In this document: one piece after another, positions 48,861 through 56,714 of the stretch
Numbering within the stretch: position 1 is the stretch's first letter
How the letters are laid out: each line of letters opens with the position of its first letter
Source: Deltaproteobacteria bacterium
Lineage (GTDB): Bacteria; Bdellovibrionota_B; Oligoflexia; Oligoflexales; CAIYRB01
Length of the DNA stretch: 64,000 nucleotides
Assembly (NCBI GenBank): GCA_016874735.1
Contig: VGTI01000009.1
Location: forward strand, 23,373-87,372
Direction of reading: 5' to 3'
The notes under the pieces: generated by a model
Database searches by the model: none
Seen by the model: the letters and a program-made list of their open reading frames with translations, nothing else
What the model was told of the DNA's origin: nothing
Position numbers and translations under genes: made by a program

Positions 48861-50268
48861 GTGTGTCCTGTAATTCCCGCTCATCGTAGCGGTAGAAAGA
48901 AGTCTCCGCCTTAACGATCTGCCAAAGACCAGGCGCCATGCCGCTGCGCTTTTTGATATGCTGCCGCCGGCTCAGATAAACCTCGCCGGCCATATCGCCC
49001 CTGAGTTTTGAGTAGTAGATGGCAAGTATGCTTGCGCACTTGAGCAGCGCAGCTGGGAGCTCGCCCCTAACATCGCGTGCCGGAATGATGACATGGCTAC
49101 CGGTCGTACCGACGGCGTGGAACCAATAGTCATTTGATTTAGCCAGCCGGCAGAGCTCATCGCTATCAGCGGCACTTTTGCCGACCAAAATGCGGACTTT
49201 AGAGGAGTCAGTGGCATTATCCGGTGACCACACGAACGTGCGGTAAGGGGTCGCATCCGCTGCGGCAGGGCTAACGCCACCGCCGCTGGAGGCGGCGAGG
49301 CCGTGCCGCTTGAGCTTGGCGTTAACAGAGTCCAGGCTCAAGGGGCCTGCGCGTAATGCCGCAAGATCACAAGTCAGCTGGGCTAGCTCGCCCTCAGTTT
49401 TGCTGATTTGTTCTTTAAGTGTGGCGTTGCCGCGTGCCGTCTTGCGCGCCTCGTCAAATAGGTGCGCTAAATTTTGACCAGGGCTTAGGCTTGGATCGAG
49501 CGCTATGACGATTGCTTGGTCAGTGCCGGATTCCTCGGGCTCGAGATGCAGCGCCTCGTCACCATAGTTGACTCGGTAAAGATAAGTCTTAAGAAGTTGC
49601 GCATGGCGATCCTTCGCGCCAGTAAGCGCCAGAGTGTGCGCCCTGTCGCGACTTTTTTGCAGTGATTTAGTTACTGTCTTTAAGCGCCGTGCTAGACGAT
49701 CGCGCGCCGACCTTTGATAATCCGGCAGAATCACTTCCGGAGCCGAAGCTGTGGACGCGGGGAGATCAGGGGCTGCAACGGGTGTGCCCTTGAGGGATTC
49801 CGTATAATTACTCAGCTGATCGTCGGTGGGCCAAGAGGGTAGGGGGCGGCCAAGGGGCGTTTTTTTGGTGAAACTACCTTGCGAACTCTTACGCACAATT
49901 ACTTGACCCGATGCATCGATAAAACGCAGCTCCGGCGGTGCACCATGGGCAATTTGCAGCCAGTACTCTGGTGCAGCGGTCCCTTTGGTCAACAGTGGTA
50001 TCCAGTAATCACTGGTCGCTGGTTCCCAGTAAATACCGGGCAGTCCGCCTGTGGGAGCATACTTGCGCACCAGCGCGACGACGGCCCCCGTCGTTTTGAT
50101 TTCGCTAAAACGCTCCGGTTCTAAGCGGACACCAAAGGTCATTTGATTAGCGTCGGCAATGAGGTAGCCTTTGTGAAAGGTTCCTGTACTGTCTTGCCAG
50201 TTCACGGCCAGAGCCATCATCGGGCCGTGAGCCTCAAAGCACTTGCTGTATTTACCAAAAATATTCAT
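48844..50268 (-). CDS. NFACT-R (DUF814) protein, RqcH/FbpA-related but short
   Basis: The C-terminal part has the NFACT-R hallmarks: VRILVGKSAADSDELCRLAKSNDYWFHAVG, GSHVIIP, LLKCASILAIYYSKLRG and VYLSRRQHIKKRSGMAPGLW. A coiled-coil middle region (about 190-325; ARRLKTVTKSLQKSRDRA) precedes it. At 474 residues it is about 100 shorter than Bacillus RqcH, and the N-terminal domain does not show the usual NFACT-N opening, so it is a divergent or truncated version. RqcH adds C-terminal alanine tails to stalled peptides on 50S subunits. Whether this protein can do so is uncertain because the residues needed for tRNA recruitment lie in NFACT-N. It starts 2 bp after the DUF374 gene in the mtgA-like operon. 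Confidence 0.82.
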   Translation of the reverse strand: MNIFGKYSKCFEAHGPMMALAVNWQDSTGTFHKGYLIADANQMTFGVRLEPERFSEIKTTGAVVALVRKYAPTGGLPGIYWEPATSDYWIPLLTKGTAAPEYWLQIAHGAPPELRFIDASGQVIVRKSSQGSFTKKTPLGRPLPSWPTDDQLSNYTESLKGTPVAAPDLPASTASAPEVILPDYQRSARDRLARRLKTVTKSLQKSRDRAHTLALTGAKDRHAQLLKTYLYRVNYGDEALHLEPEESGTDQAIVIALDPSLSPGQNLAHLFDEARKTARGNATLKEQISKTEGELAQLTCDLAALRAGPLSLDSVNAKLKRHGLAASSGGGVSPAAADATPYRTFVWSPDNATDSSKVRILVGKSAADSDELCRLAKSNDYWFHAVGTTGSHVIIPARDVRGELPAALLKCASILAIYYSKLRGDMAGEVYLSRRQHIKKRSGMAPGLWQIVKAETSFYRYDERELQDTLNRAL

Positions 50269-50270
50269 GT

Positions 50271-50966
50271 TTAGTGCCAGGCGGAGAGTTCGGCGACGGC
50301 CTGCGCCTCATTTATGGCAAGTCCTTCACGGATCTGATTTTTGATGGAGCCGAAGGCCAGTCCTTGCGTCTCAGCCGCCACTGCGATGGGCTCACCGTAA
50401 CGCACGAGTATGCGGGCAAAAGGTTTAGGGATCTTGAATTGATCCCAGCTACGTAGCACCCATTGGCGATCCGCAGTGCTCGTCAGTGGTACTATGCTGA
50501 CTCCAGTGCGACGTGCTAGGTCGACGATACCACCTTTGACACGACGCCGCGGTCCCCGTGGCCCATCGACCGTGATGGCGGTGAACCACCCGTCCTTGGT
50601 CATGTGCACGAGTTGGTCGCGGGCTTCAGGGCCACCGCGGCTACTCGAACCGCGAACGGTCTGGAAGCCGAACCGCGCCATCACTCGGGTCACGATATCG
50701 CCGTCGGCTGAGAGGCTTGCAAGGGGCGCAAACTTTTGGCCGCGATGAGCAAGGATGCTCGCAAATAGCTGTTCATGCCAAAGTGCCAGGCAGAAGCTAC
50801 CGCCGGCGTGCATCGCCTCTGCTTTAGTCCGTTCTTCTGCGCCGACGACACGGATGCGGTAGGTGAGCAGAAGGAGCCGTGCCACGCCGTATAGCAGGAT
50901 ACTGGCCAGGCGAATTTTCCACATCTTTTTGGCTGGTGCGGTGCTAGTGGTTGGGGCTTCTGTCAT
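50271..50966 (-). CDS. DUF374-family lysophospholipid acyltransferase-like protein
   Basis: 231 residues with an N-terminal hydrophobic stretch (IRLASILLYGVARLLLLTY). The core matches DUF374: CLALWHEQLF (acceptor His in place of the HxxxxD motif), FGFQTVRGSSSRGG, ITVDGPRGPRRRVKGGIVDLARRTGVSIVPL. DUF374 proteins are related to PlsC/LPLAT acyltransferases and sometimes lie near lipid A genes. The start codon overlaps the stop of the transglycosylase gene by 4 bp (ATGA), so the two are probably translationally coupled, and the NFACT gene follows 2 bp later. It likely acylates a lipid at the inner membrane; substrate unknown. Confidence 0.8.
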   Translation of the reverse strand: MTEAPTTSTAPAKKMWKIRLASILLYGVARLLLLTYRIRVVGAEERTKAEAMHAGGSFCLALWHEQLFASILAHRGQKFAPLASLSADGDIVTRVMARFGFQTVRGSSSRGGPEARDQLVHMTKDGWFTAITVDGPRGPRRRVKGGIVDLARRTGVSIVPLTSTADRQWVLRSWDQFKIPKPFARILVRYGEPIAVAAETQGLAFGSIKNQIREGLAINEAQAVAELSAWH

Positions 50967-51985
50967 TCTCGGCTCTCCTGGCTCTCCTGGCTTTCCTGGC
51001 TATCTTCATGCATGGCGGCCTCGTCTTCCGCCTCGTCCACATCGTCCACATCATCAAAGTCTGCATCATCGGGGATAGGCGCGGTGACATTGGTTGGCTC
51101 TGCCATCAGATCGGCAAAACCAACTAATGGCCTACCAAAGTCACCACGCGTGACGGCGTCGGTCCACTGAATCTTGGTTATGAAACCCATATTACGCATC
51201 GTGTTGATGATGGCCAAAAATCGCTTTTCGCCAAACGGAGTAAGAGCCCTTTGTCTGAGCCCACGAGACCACGCGTTAGGACTTGGTAGCACTAATGCCA
51301 GGTGCACCGCCTGTTCGACCGTTAGTAGCTCTGGTTTGGTGCGGAAATAATGCCAGGCGCCCTCTTTGACGCCGTACACTCCGTCTCCAAACTCAATTAA
51401 GTTTAAATACCACTCGAGTATCTGATCCTTACTTAGGATCTGCTCCATGATCATCGTGCCTGTGGCCTCTCGCGCTTTGCGGGTCAGCGTCTTCTCGCGA
51501 CCAAGAAACGACATCTTAACGACTTGCTGTGAGATGGTTGAGGCACCACGGGCGTAGCGCTTGCGCTTTTTATTGACCTCGTAGCTTTTCACCACTTGAT
51601 CGATATCGATACCGTGGTGCTCGTAGAACCTCCCGTCCTCTGCCGCGATGACGGCATGCAGGACATGCCGGGACATCCGTTGGAGGGGTGTCCACCCCGG
51701 CTGGTTTGGGCCGACCGTGGCTTTGCTCGCTCCCGCCTTCCGGTTGTAACGTGTCACAATTACTGGGCCTTTGAGTAGCTGGTAAACCGGTGGGACAAAC
51801 CAGTTAAGGGCCATGAGAATGCTGCCGATAAGCAAGATAACGGAATGTTTTTTTTGCCACCTTTGCCTTACCTTGCTAAATAGGGTTTGACCCGCTTGGG
51901 TCGATGGCTGCGGCGCAAGTACGTTTTGCTCGCTTGCAGGTGGCAGGCTAGGGTGGCTAACTCCCTCTCCCTTTAGTTCGGTCAT
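50963..51985 (-). CDS. mtgA: Monofunctional peptidoglycan glycosyltransferase (GT51), MtgA-like
   Basis: I take ATG 51985 (AAGGGG about 6 nt upstream) as start; the frame continues to 52126 but would run into the divergent desaturase gene. A single membrane anchor (HSVILLIGSILMALNWFVPPVYQLL) leads to the GT51 domain: AVIAAEDGRFYEHHGID with catalytic Glu, RGASTISQQVVKMSFL, then RKAREATGTMIMEQILSKDQIL and YLNLIEFGDGVYG. There is no penicillin-binding transpeptidase domain, so it is monofunctional, extending glycan strands from lipid II. The C-terminal tail is unusual: DDADFDDVDDVDEAEDEAA followed by an ESQ repeat. It heads an operon with DUF374 and NFACT genes. Confidence 0.88.
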   Translation of the reverse strand: MTELKGEGVSHPSLPPASEQNVLAPQPSTQAGQTLFSKVRQRWQKKHSVILLIGSILMALNWFVPPVYQLLKGPVIVTRYNRKAGASKATVGPNQPGWTPLQRMSRHVLHAVIAAEDGRFYEHHGIDIDQVVKSYEVNKKRKRYARGASTISQQVVKMSFLGREKTLTRKAREATGTMIMEQILSKDQILEWYLNLIEFGDGVYGVKEGAWHYFRTKPELLTVEQAVHLALVLPSPNAWSRGLRQRALTPFGEKRFLAIINTMRNMGFITKIQWTDAVTRGDFGRPLVGFADLMAEPTNVTAPIPDDADFDDVDDVDEAEDEAAMHEDSQESQESQESRE

Positions 51986-52049
51986 GCTAAGCCCCTTTCT
52001 GAGCCCCCTATCGTGCCAAAAATGAAACAAAAAGTTTAGGAGCTTTAAG

Positions 52050-53117
52050 ATGACTACCCCAGAAGGACTGAACGAAAGCGATAAAACGCTAGTGTCGGCT
52101 ACCAAAGCGGACATGGTAACGGCCAAAGCTTTGCAGCAGGCCGTCGCTGATCTGCAAGTAACCCACCCCGGTCCAGGACTGCGTAAGGTGCTCCTCTGTG
52201 TGACCTTGCTAGTTCTTGGCGCCTACCTTGCTATGACAGCTAAATCGCTAGGTATCTTCCTCTCCGCAGGAGTCTTTGCCGGCCTTGTGCTCTCGGTCAT
52301 TATCATCACAACCCATGATGCCATCCATCATACCCTGACTGGATGGACATGGTTTGATGAGATTGTGCCCCGCCTCGTCTCGTGGCCAGTCATTTGGGTC
52401 CACAGCATTTATAGCGAGGTGCACAAGGTTCACCACAAGATGAACGGTGACGATTTCAATGATCCCGAACGTGTGCAGTGGACGCTCGAGGAGTACGACC
52501 GAGCATCGACGCTAGGCAAATTTTATGTCCGGCATCAGTGGTTGCTCGATATTTTTGTCTTCGGTGGTTTTGGGCTGATCGTCAACACGTTTCGGAGCGG
52601 ACTGCGCTATGCCAAGGTGTCGCGCTCAATGAGGCAGGCGGTGATCACCGATGTACTGGGCATTCTCGGTGCCAACATCATCATATACACCCTAGCTTAT
52701 ACCCAAGGAGTAGCGCTGCGGTGGCTGTGTTTCTGGTTCCTCATGGAGCGTTGTACCGGTGCTGTCATGCAGTGGCGGTCCCATATCGAGCACTACGGTC
52801 TTTGGGGTAAAGGGCGGCACTACTTTGAAACTCAGGTCTACACGTGTCGCAACATAGTGACGAACAGTTACACGAGTTGGTTCTTCAACCGGCTCAACTT
52901 TCATTCCGTGCACCATGCTTTCCCGCGCGTCCCGTTTTATCTGCTTGAGACGGCGCACCGCCGTTTCCTCGAGCTTTATTCTAGTGCGAATATCGAGCAT
53001 CTAGTCGAAGACAGCGGCTACCTAGCCACCTCACTGCGTCTGGCTACGAACCCTTGTGTCATTGGAGCTGCCGACGAGAAGTCGGCTAGTCGGCGCCGCA
53101 GCATGGTCCGGGTGTGA
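52050..53117 (+). CDS. Membrane fatty acid desaturase
   Basis: ATG at 52050 is preceded by GGAG with about 8-nt spacing. The three histidine boxes of membrane desaturases are present: HDAIHH (89-94), HKVHH (125-129) and HSVHH (285-289), with an extra HIEHYG at 245-250. Hydrophobic segments before box 1 (LLCVTLLVLGAYLAM, VFAGLVLSVIII) and around 165-240 give a four-helix topology. The enzyme uses a di-iron centre and O2 to introduce a double bond into fatty acyl chains; carotenoid-modifying relatives share the same boxes, so the substrate is not certain. It is divergent from the transglycosylase operon with 64 bp between starts, and an inverted repeat lies 41 bp after its stop. Confidence 0.85.
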   Translation: MTTPEGLNESDKTLVSATKADMVTAKALQQAVADLQVTHPGPGLRKVLLCVTLLVLGAYLAMTAKSLGIFLSAGVFAGLVLSVIIITTHDAIHHTLTGWTWFDEIVPRLVSWPVIWVHSIYSEVHKVHHKMNGDDFNDPERVQWTLEEYDRASTLGKFYVRHQWLLDIFVFGGFGLIVNTFRSGLRYAKVSRSMRQAVITDVLGILGANIIIYTLAYTQGVALRWLCFWFLMERCTGAVMQWRSHIEHYGLWGKGRHYFETQVYTCRNIVTNSYTSWFFNRLNFHSVHHAFPRVPFYLLETAHRRFLELYSSANIEHLVEDSGYLATSLRLATNPCVIGAADEKSASRRRSMVRV

Positions 53118-53157
53118 TGCTGCGCGTTTGATGGGACTTGGCTGACCTTGCTTTGGC

Positions 53158-53202
53158 AACGAAAGCTTCGGTATACTTGAAAAAATACCGATTTCTTTCG
53201 TT
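53158..53202. promoter_or_regulatory. Imperfect dyad symmetry between the desaturase and lipoprotein genes
   Basis: AACGAAAG at 53158-53165 pairs with CTTTCGTT at 53195-53202, and CGGTAT at 53169-53174 with ATACCG at 53185-53190, around a 10-nt loop. It could terminate desaturase transcription or be an operator; the right arm lies 14 bp upstream of the lipoprotein start. Confidence 0.45.
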
Positions 53203-53216
53203 GGGTGAGGCTTGGC

Positions 53217-53630
53217 GTGAAGTTCAGATCCCTGTGCTTACGGACTCTGCTGGTGCTGACCTTGGCGTCCTGCGTCGAATCGAATTCAGAAGAGTCGACG
53301 AATACGACTAAAAAAACCGAGTCCGAAAACGGCAAAAACAAGCCGGCATGGTGGCAGTCAAACACCATGGCGACCGGAACGGTAAACGGTAGCGGCTCGG
53401 TTGCGGCGCCGGTATCCGCACCCGTGACTGTCGCCGTACCAAACTACGGGGGGGCGCCCTCCAACCTGATCTCTTTGGTTGATACGGTCGTGGCACAGCT
53501 GCCACCGCAACAGAGGAATGCAACGGTCGCCAGTGGCGCTCAGGGCTTCGGCCAGGGGGGAGGTGTTTTTGGCGGCGGATTGCTGGCTGGCTTTGGCAAT
53601 CTTCTGATGGGCCTACTTGGCTTAAAGTAA
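53217..53630 (+). CDS. Small lipoprotein with Gly-rich C-terminus
   Basis: I choose GTG 53217 (GAGG 7 nt upstream) over GTG 53205. The signal MKFRSLCLRTLLVLTLASC has a classic lipobox LASC. The mature part is about 118 residues: an acidic Ser/Thr/Lys spacer (SNSEESTNTTKKTESENGKN), a Ser/Val/Pro/Gly region, then a short helix (LISLVDTVVAQLPPQQRNA) and a glycine-rich hydrophobic end (GFGQGGGVFGGGLLAGFGNLLMGLLGLK). The last part could insert in or associate with a membrane. I do not recognise the family. It is followed 18 bp later by another lipoprotein gene, probably in the same transcript. Confidence 0.6.
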   Translation: MKFRSLCLRTLLVLTLASCVESNSEESTNTTKKTESENGKNKPAWWQSNTMATGTVNGSGSVAAPVSAPVTVAVPNYGGAPSNLISLVDTVVAQLPPQQRNATVASGAQGFGQGGGVFGGGLLAGFGNLLMGLLGLK

Positions 53631-53648
53631 AATCGCTAGGGGATGCAC

Positions 53649-54509
53649 GTGAGATTTATTGCAGCTGTGCCGCTTACTGTCTGTCTAACCATCGTCGGCT
53701 GCAAGCCTGCAGCGCCGCAATCGTCGAGCGGCAAGACGCTTACAAATGTCATAGCCAAGGACGGGCCCGCCCGCGATCAACTTTGTGGCTACGCCTATGA
53801 GGGGCGCGGTGCCTTGCCACCAAATATTGTTGATTTACAGAACGCCATTGCAATCAGCCCCGCCGAAGAGTCCCCGTTCCGCAACGCCGTGATGGGTGCG
53901 TTGGCTGCCGTGCCGACGCCGCTACTTAAGTTATATTTCGTCGTCCTGCGCGGACAGATCGTCATTGGTAATGCCCAGACGGAATGCCGCAGTGCCCCCT
54001 TCACTAATGCTCAGCGTCCGCTTGTCGGCAATGCTGAAGCGACGTCTTGTTGGCTTAGTCCTTCAGGCAATCAGCCTCTCCGCATGGTGGTAATGGCAGA
54101 TGTCACTAAGATTAGGTCCAGTCTGGTCCGCCTGTTTGCCTACTGGGAGGCCGAGTATTTTGTTCCCGGACTGCGCGCTCCTGATACACCTGCCTACTTC
54201 AATACACCGGAGTGGAAGGCGTACGCTGATGCATTCGTGACTGAGCGCGGCAAGATTGCGGCATCGTTCGTACAGGATATCAAAGCGATGCAGGGTGTCG
54301 ACGCCACTAAACTCATGACATTTAGCTCTACCGATCCCAATGCCTTTGGTAATTTTATCTATGCTAATGCTGTCGATAGTTATTATTGCTCAGCGGCGAC
54401 CCGGTCTGAGTTTATGAATCAGTTTCGCAACACTTGGAATGCTTTCACCGACGTGGGCAGTAAATACGCCACGGCTAAAGAACTTGGCGAGCCCAGCACG
54501 TGGTTTTAA
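53649..54509 (+). CDS. Lipoprotein of unknown function
   Basis: GTG 53649 has AGGGG about 6 nt upstream; an ATG two codons earlier (53643) is too close to that site. The signal is MRFIAAVPLTVCLTIVGC, with a lipobox. The roughly 270-residue mature protein has regions rich in helix and aromatic residues (LVRLFAYWEAEYFVPGLRAPDTPAYFNTPEWKAYADAF, SEFMNQFRNTWNAFTDVG) and five or so Cys. No catalytic motif was recognised. It sits after the Gly-rich lipoprotein and converges with the PLC/P1-like gene after 10 bp. Similar hypothetical lipoproteins are common in Bdellovibrionota genomes, but this is general knowledge, not a match. Confidence 0.6.
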   Translation: MRFIAAVPLTVCLTIVGCKPAAPQSSSGKTLTNVIAKDGPARDQLCGYAYEGRGALPPNIVDLQNAIAISPAEESPFRNAVMGALAAVPTPLLKLYFVVLRGQIVIGNAQTECRSAPFTNAQRPLVGNAEATSCWLSPSGNQPLRMVVMADVTKIRSSLVRLFAYWEAEYFVPGLRAPDTPAYFNTPEWKAYADAFVTERGKIAASFVQDIKAMQGVDATKLMTFSSTDPNAFGNFIYANAVDSYYCSAATRSEFMNQFRNTWNAFTDVGSKYATAKELGEPSTWF

Positions 54510-54519
54510 CTGCTGCTAA

Positions 54520-55371
54520 TCAAAGTCCGGCGCAATTCAGGTGCCGGTCCCAGACGCGACTGAGTGTGGACTCTAGCGGCTCACCGGAGACTTGTCGCTG
54601 ACTCAGTGCTGCTAAAAGTTCCGCCGATGCAATGGCCGCGTGTTGAGCCTCCGGAACGAGGCAGTCCCAATCGCGCCGGTCGGAATCAAACGTGCACCGC
54701 AGGCTGTCGCCGCGCCATACGCGGTCCCGAGCATCGACTTCATGATGGTAACAAATGTCCTTTAACTTCACTCCGTACGTACAAAAGGCCAGGATGGAAT
54801 GACCCTCGGGACCAACGCGCGTCACATGGGCCGGCGAATAACTATCTTGCAGGATATGGAGCGCGTGGCCGATCCAGTAGTGATAATGGTAACGGTCGCC
54901 AGACTGCAGATGGGCCGTCGCTCGTTTCAGTGCTTGCTCGAGTGCAAACTTAACGGCCTGACAGGTTTCGCCATTAGTAGTGGTGCTGCCATCACGGTAA
55001 TTGCGCAGCGCATGCAAGTGTTGTAACCGGCCGTCATGGTGCCAATCGGTCGCAGGCGTTGCGCCGTATACCTGGCGCATCTCGGGGGGAGGAAAATCGG
55101 ATTCAAAATTACCCTTAATTAAAGGATGGAATGAAATGGGGCCGTGCACGCCGTATGGCACCGGCTCGTACCCGATATCTTGGCGTCCACTAAGGCGTTG
55201 ATTAGCGATCTCAACAGCGAAGCGGGTGATGTCCTCGTGACCTCTGAGCGTTCCTGCGCCTGTGTGCCAGAGTAAGTCTGAATACTGGCTATCATTGGTG
55301 GCCCCACATCCCCAGGTGACGAGATGAAACAGTGAAAACCAGACAGCTGCGATACCCCGTCTCCCCAACAT
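54520..55371 (-). CDS. Lipoprotein with zinc-dependent phospholipase C/P1-nuclease-like fold
   Basis: ATG 55371 has GAGG 6 nt upstream; an in-frame ATG at 55383 lacks one. The signal ends LVTWGC. The mature protein is helical and contains the spaced His/Asp motifs of the PLC/P1 nuclease superfamily: HEDITRFAVEIAN near the start, DWHHDGRLQHLHALRNY, and WIGHALHILQDSYSPAHVTR, whose GxALHxLQDxxSPxH pattern is the family's metal-binding helix. Family members bind three zinc ions and hydrolyse phosphodiesters in lipids or nucleic acid. Later Cys and CYHHEVDARDRVW may add ligands. The substrate is unknown. It is divergent from a dienelactone hydrolase gene, with about 170 bp between starts. Confidence 0.7.
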   Translation of the reverse strand: MLGRRGIAAVWFSLFHLVTWGCGATNDSQYSDLLWHTGAGTLRGHEDITRFAVEIANQRLSGRQDIGYEPVPYGVHGPISFHPLIKGNFESDFPPPEMRQVYGATPATDWHHDGRLQHLHALRNYRDGSTTTNGETCQAVKFALEQALKRATAHLQSGDRYHYHYWIGHALHILQDSYSPAHVTRVGPEGHSILAFCTYGVKLKDICYHHEVDARDRVWRGDSLRCTFDSDRRDWDCLVPEAQHAAIASAELLAALSQRQVSGEPLESTLSRVWDRHLNCAGL

Positions 55372-55538
55372 CCACCACCTCATGGGCTGAAAGAAGGATC
55401 ATTAAGATACGACCAGATTTTTTGGAACAAGGTGACCATAGCGTTCGTCGCGTTATCTGCCAAGCGACATGTGCACGACTCAGTGCTACAATTGCCGCAT
55501 GTCATTCAGCGACCATAATCACGCATTTTGGACCGCGC

Positions 55539-56255
55539 ATGCGTTACCAATTGATCAGCCAGATGATGCATTTTCCGGCAGCTGAGGGTGTCCAATTACC
55601 GGCATTTTTCACATATCCTGCTGGTCTAGATAAGGTACCTGCTATTCTCTTTATCTACGAAGCTCTCGGCCTGAACGACGAGATGCGGCGCCTTGCCGTT
55701 AGCTTTGCTGGTGCCGGTTATGCTGTGATGATGCCGGATTTATTCGCGCGGGGGCCTTGGGCCGTTTGCATCAGTCGTTTGATGGCGGATCTGAAGCGTG
55801 AGCAGGGACAAGGAGTCGACGATCTCCTGGCCGCGCGTGGCTGGCTCGCTGGGCAGCCTCAGGTCGATGCCGGTCGGATCGCTACACTAGGACTCTGTAT
55901 GGGTGGAGGCTTCGCGCTGCTACTCGCTAAAACAGGCTTGTTTAAAGCGGCGGCACCTTTTTATGGGCACACACCGCGCGAGCTTAAGGGTAGCTGTCCC
56001 GTGGTAGCGAGTTACGGTGGCAGGGACGATGCCTTTCGGCCGCATTTCGAGCATCTCACTACAGAACTATCTACCAGCCACATCCCGCACGACGTGAAAC
56101 TTTATCCTGACGCCGGTCACAGCTTCATGAATCAGACTACGGATAAATTCGTTAGCTGGCTTGGTGAGAAGCTGCCCATGCGCGTCGGACACAATACCGA
56201 GGCCGAGCAAGATGCGCGCCGCCGGGTGCTCGCCTTTTTTGCGGAGCACGTTTGA
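55539..56255 (+). CDS. Dienelactone hydrolase-family alpha/beta hydrolase
   Basis: The frame is open from 55332, but that N-terminal extension overlaps the divergent gene and reads like non-coding sequence, so I start at ATG 55539 (ATGs at 55563 and 55566 are alternatives; none has a good ribosome site). The fold is clear: AILFIYEALGLNDEMRRLAVSFAGAGYAVMMPDLFAR, nucleophile Cys in GLCMGGGFAL, Asp in YGGRDDAFRPH and His in DAGHSFMNQ, the Cys-Asp-His triad of dienelactone hydrolases. It would hydrolyse an ester or lactone in the cytosol. A link with the RidA/ALDH/SDR operon 26 kb away is possible but not supported by position. Confidence 0.85.
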   Translation: MRYQLISQMMHFPAAEGVQLPAFFTYPAGLDKVPAILFIYEALGLNDEMRRLAVSFAGAGYAVMMPDLFARGPWAVCISRLMADLKREQGQGVDDLLAARGWLAGQPQVDAGRIATLGLCMGGGFALLLAKTGLFKAAAPFYGHTPRELKGSCPVVASYGGRDDAFRPHFEHLTTELSTSHIPHDVKLYPDAGHSFMNQTTDKFVSWLGEKLPMRVGHNTEAEQDARRRVLAFFAEHV

Positions 56256-56270
56256 GCGGGCGGCATCTTG

Positions 56271-56300
56271 AAAGTCGCTTAAAGTCGCTTAAAGTCGCTT
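56271..56300. repeat. Three perfect 10-bp tandem repeats (AAAGTCGCTT)
   Basis: AAAGTCGCTT occurs three times in exact tandem at 56271-56300, between the convergent dienelactone hydrolase and Cys-rich peptide genes. It ends 1 bp before the peptide stop codon region. Such a unit can vary in copy number by slippage. Confidence 0.85.
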
Positions 56301-56301
56301 A

Positions 56302-56508
56302 TTAACGTGTGCAGCAGATATCAGCGCAGAGCGGATTGAAGTAGTTGTAGTTGTAGCGGTAGTAGCCCCAGCAGTAACCGAAACACTCGCCTTCGCAGCG
56401 GCTGTCGCGCGTTGGTTGGGCAAAGATAGAGACGTTTGGGCAGCTAGCAATTTGCGAAAGGCCGCCGCTACACACGAGTAATGATAGAGCGAGTAATGTG
56501 GACTTCAT
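56302..56508 (-). CDS. Small exported Cys-rich peptide
   Basis: A 68-codon gene with AGGTG about 6 nt before the ATG. The first 23 residues form a signal (MKSTLLALSLLVCSGGLSQIASC); IASC is a good lipobox. The short mature part has six further Cys (SRCEGECFGYC, PLCADICC) and many Tyr (YYRYNYNYF). Six Cys beyond the lipid Cys could make three disulfides, as in knotted or toxin-like peptides. No family is recognised. It lies between a convergent hydrolase gene and a GT-C-type gene, with no partner gene. Because it is small, coding status rests on signal, ribosome site and Cys pattern. Confidence 0.6.
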   Translation of the reverse strand: MKSTLLALSLLVCSGGLSQIASCPNVSIFAQPTRDSRCEGECFGYCWGYYRYNYNYFNPLCADICCTR

Positions 56509-56714
56509 ATGACACCTGTGGGGTTAGTGGGAAATGTTAGTTTCCTATGGCGGGCGGGTCATAAACTAAACAGGGCAGTGTTTTCAAGTAAAAAAATGAA
56601 GGGCATGATTATTGCGACGTGTTTCCTGCAGTAATCAGAAATCATTGATTTAATTTACGCGGCACTCTTTGACAGGACGGATCGATCGCGAGAAGGGAAC
56701 GCTATTCGTTGCCT

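Noticed and set aside
53158..53202. Canonical intrinsic terminator after the desaturase
   Set aside because: The dyad has internal loops and only a short T/A run inside its loop rather than after it, so it is recorded as regulatory only.
55332..55538. N-terminal extension of the dienelactone hydrolase
   Set aside because: It overlaps the start of the divergent gene and has no domain; the fold begins after about 55563.
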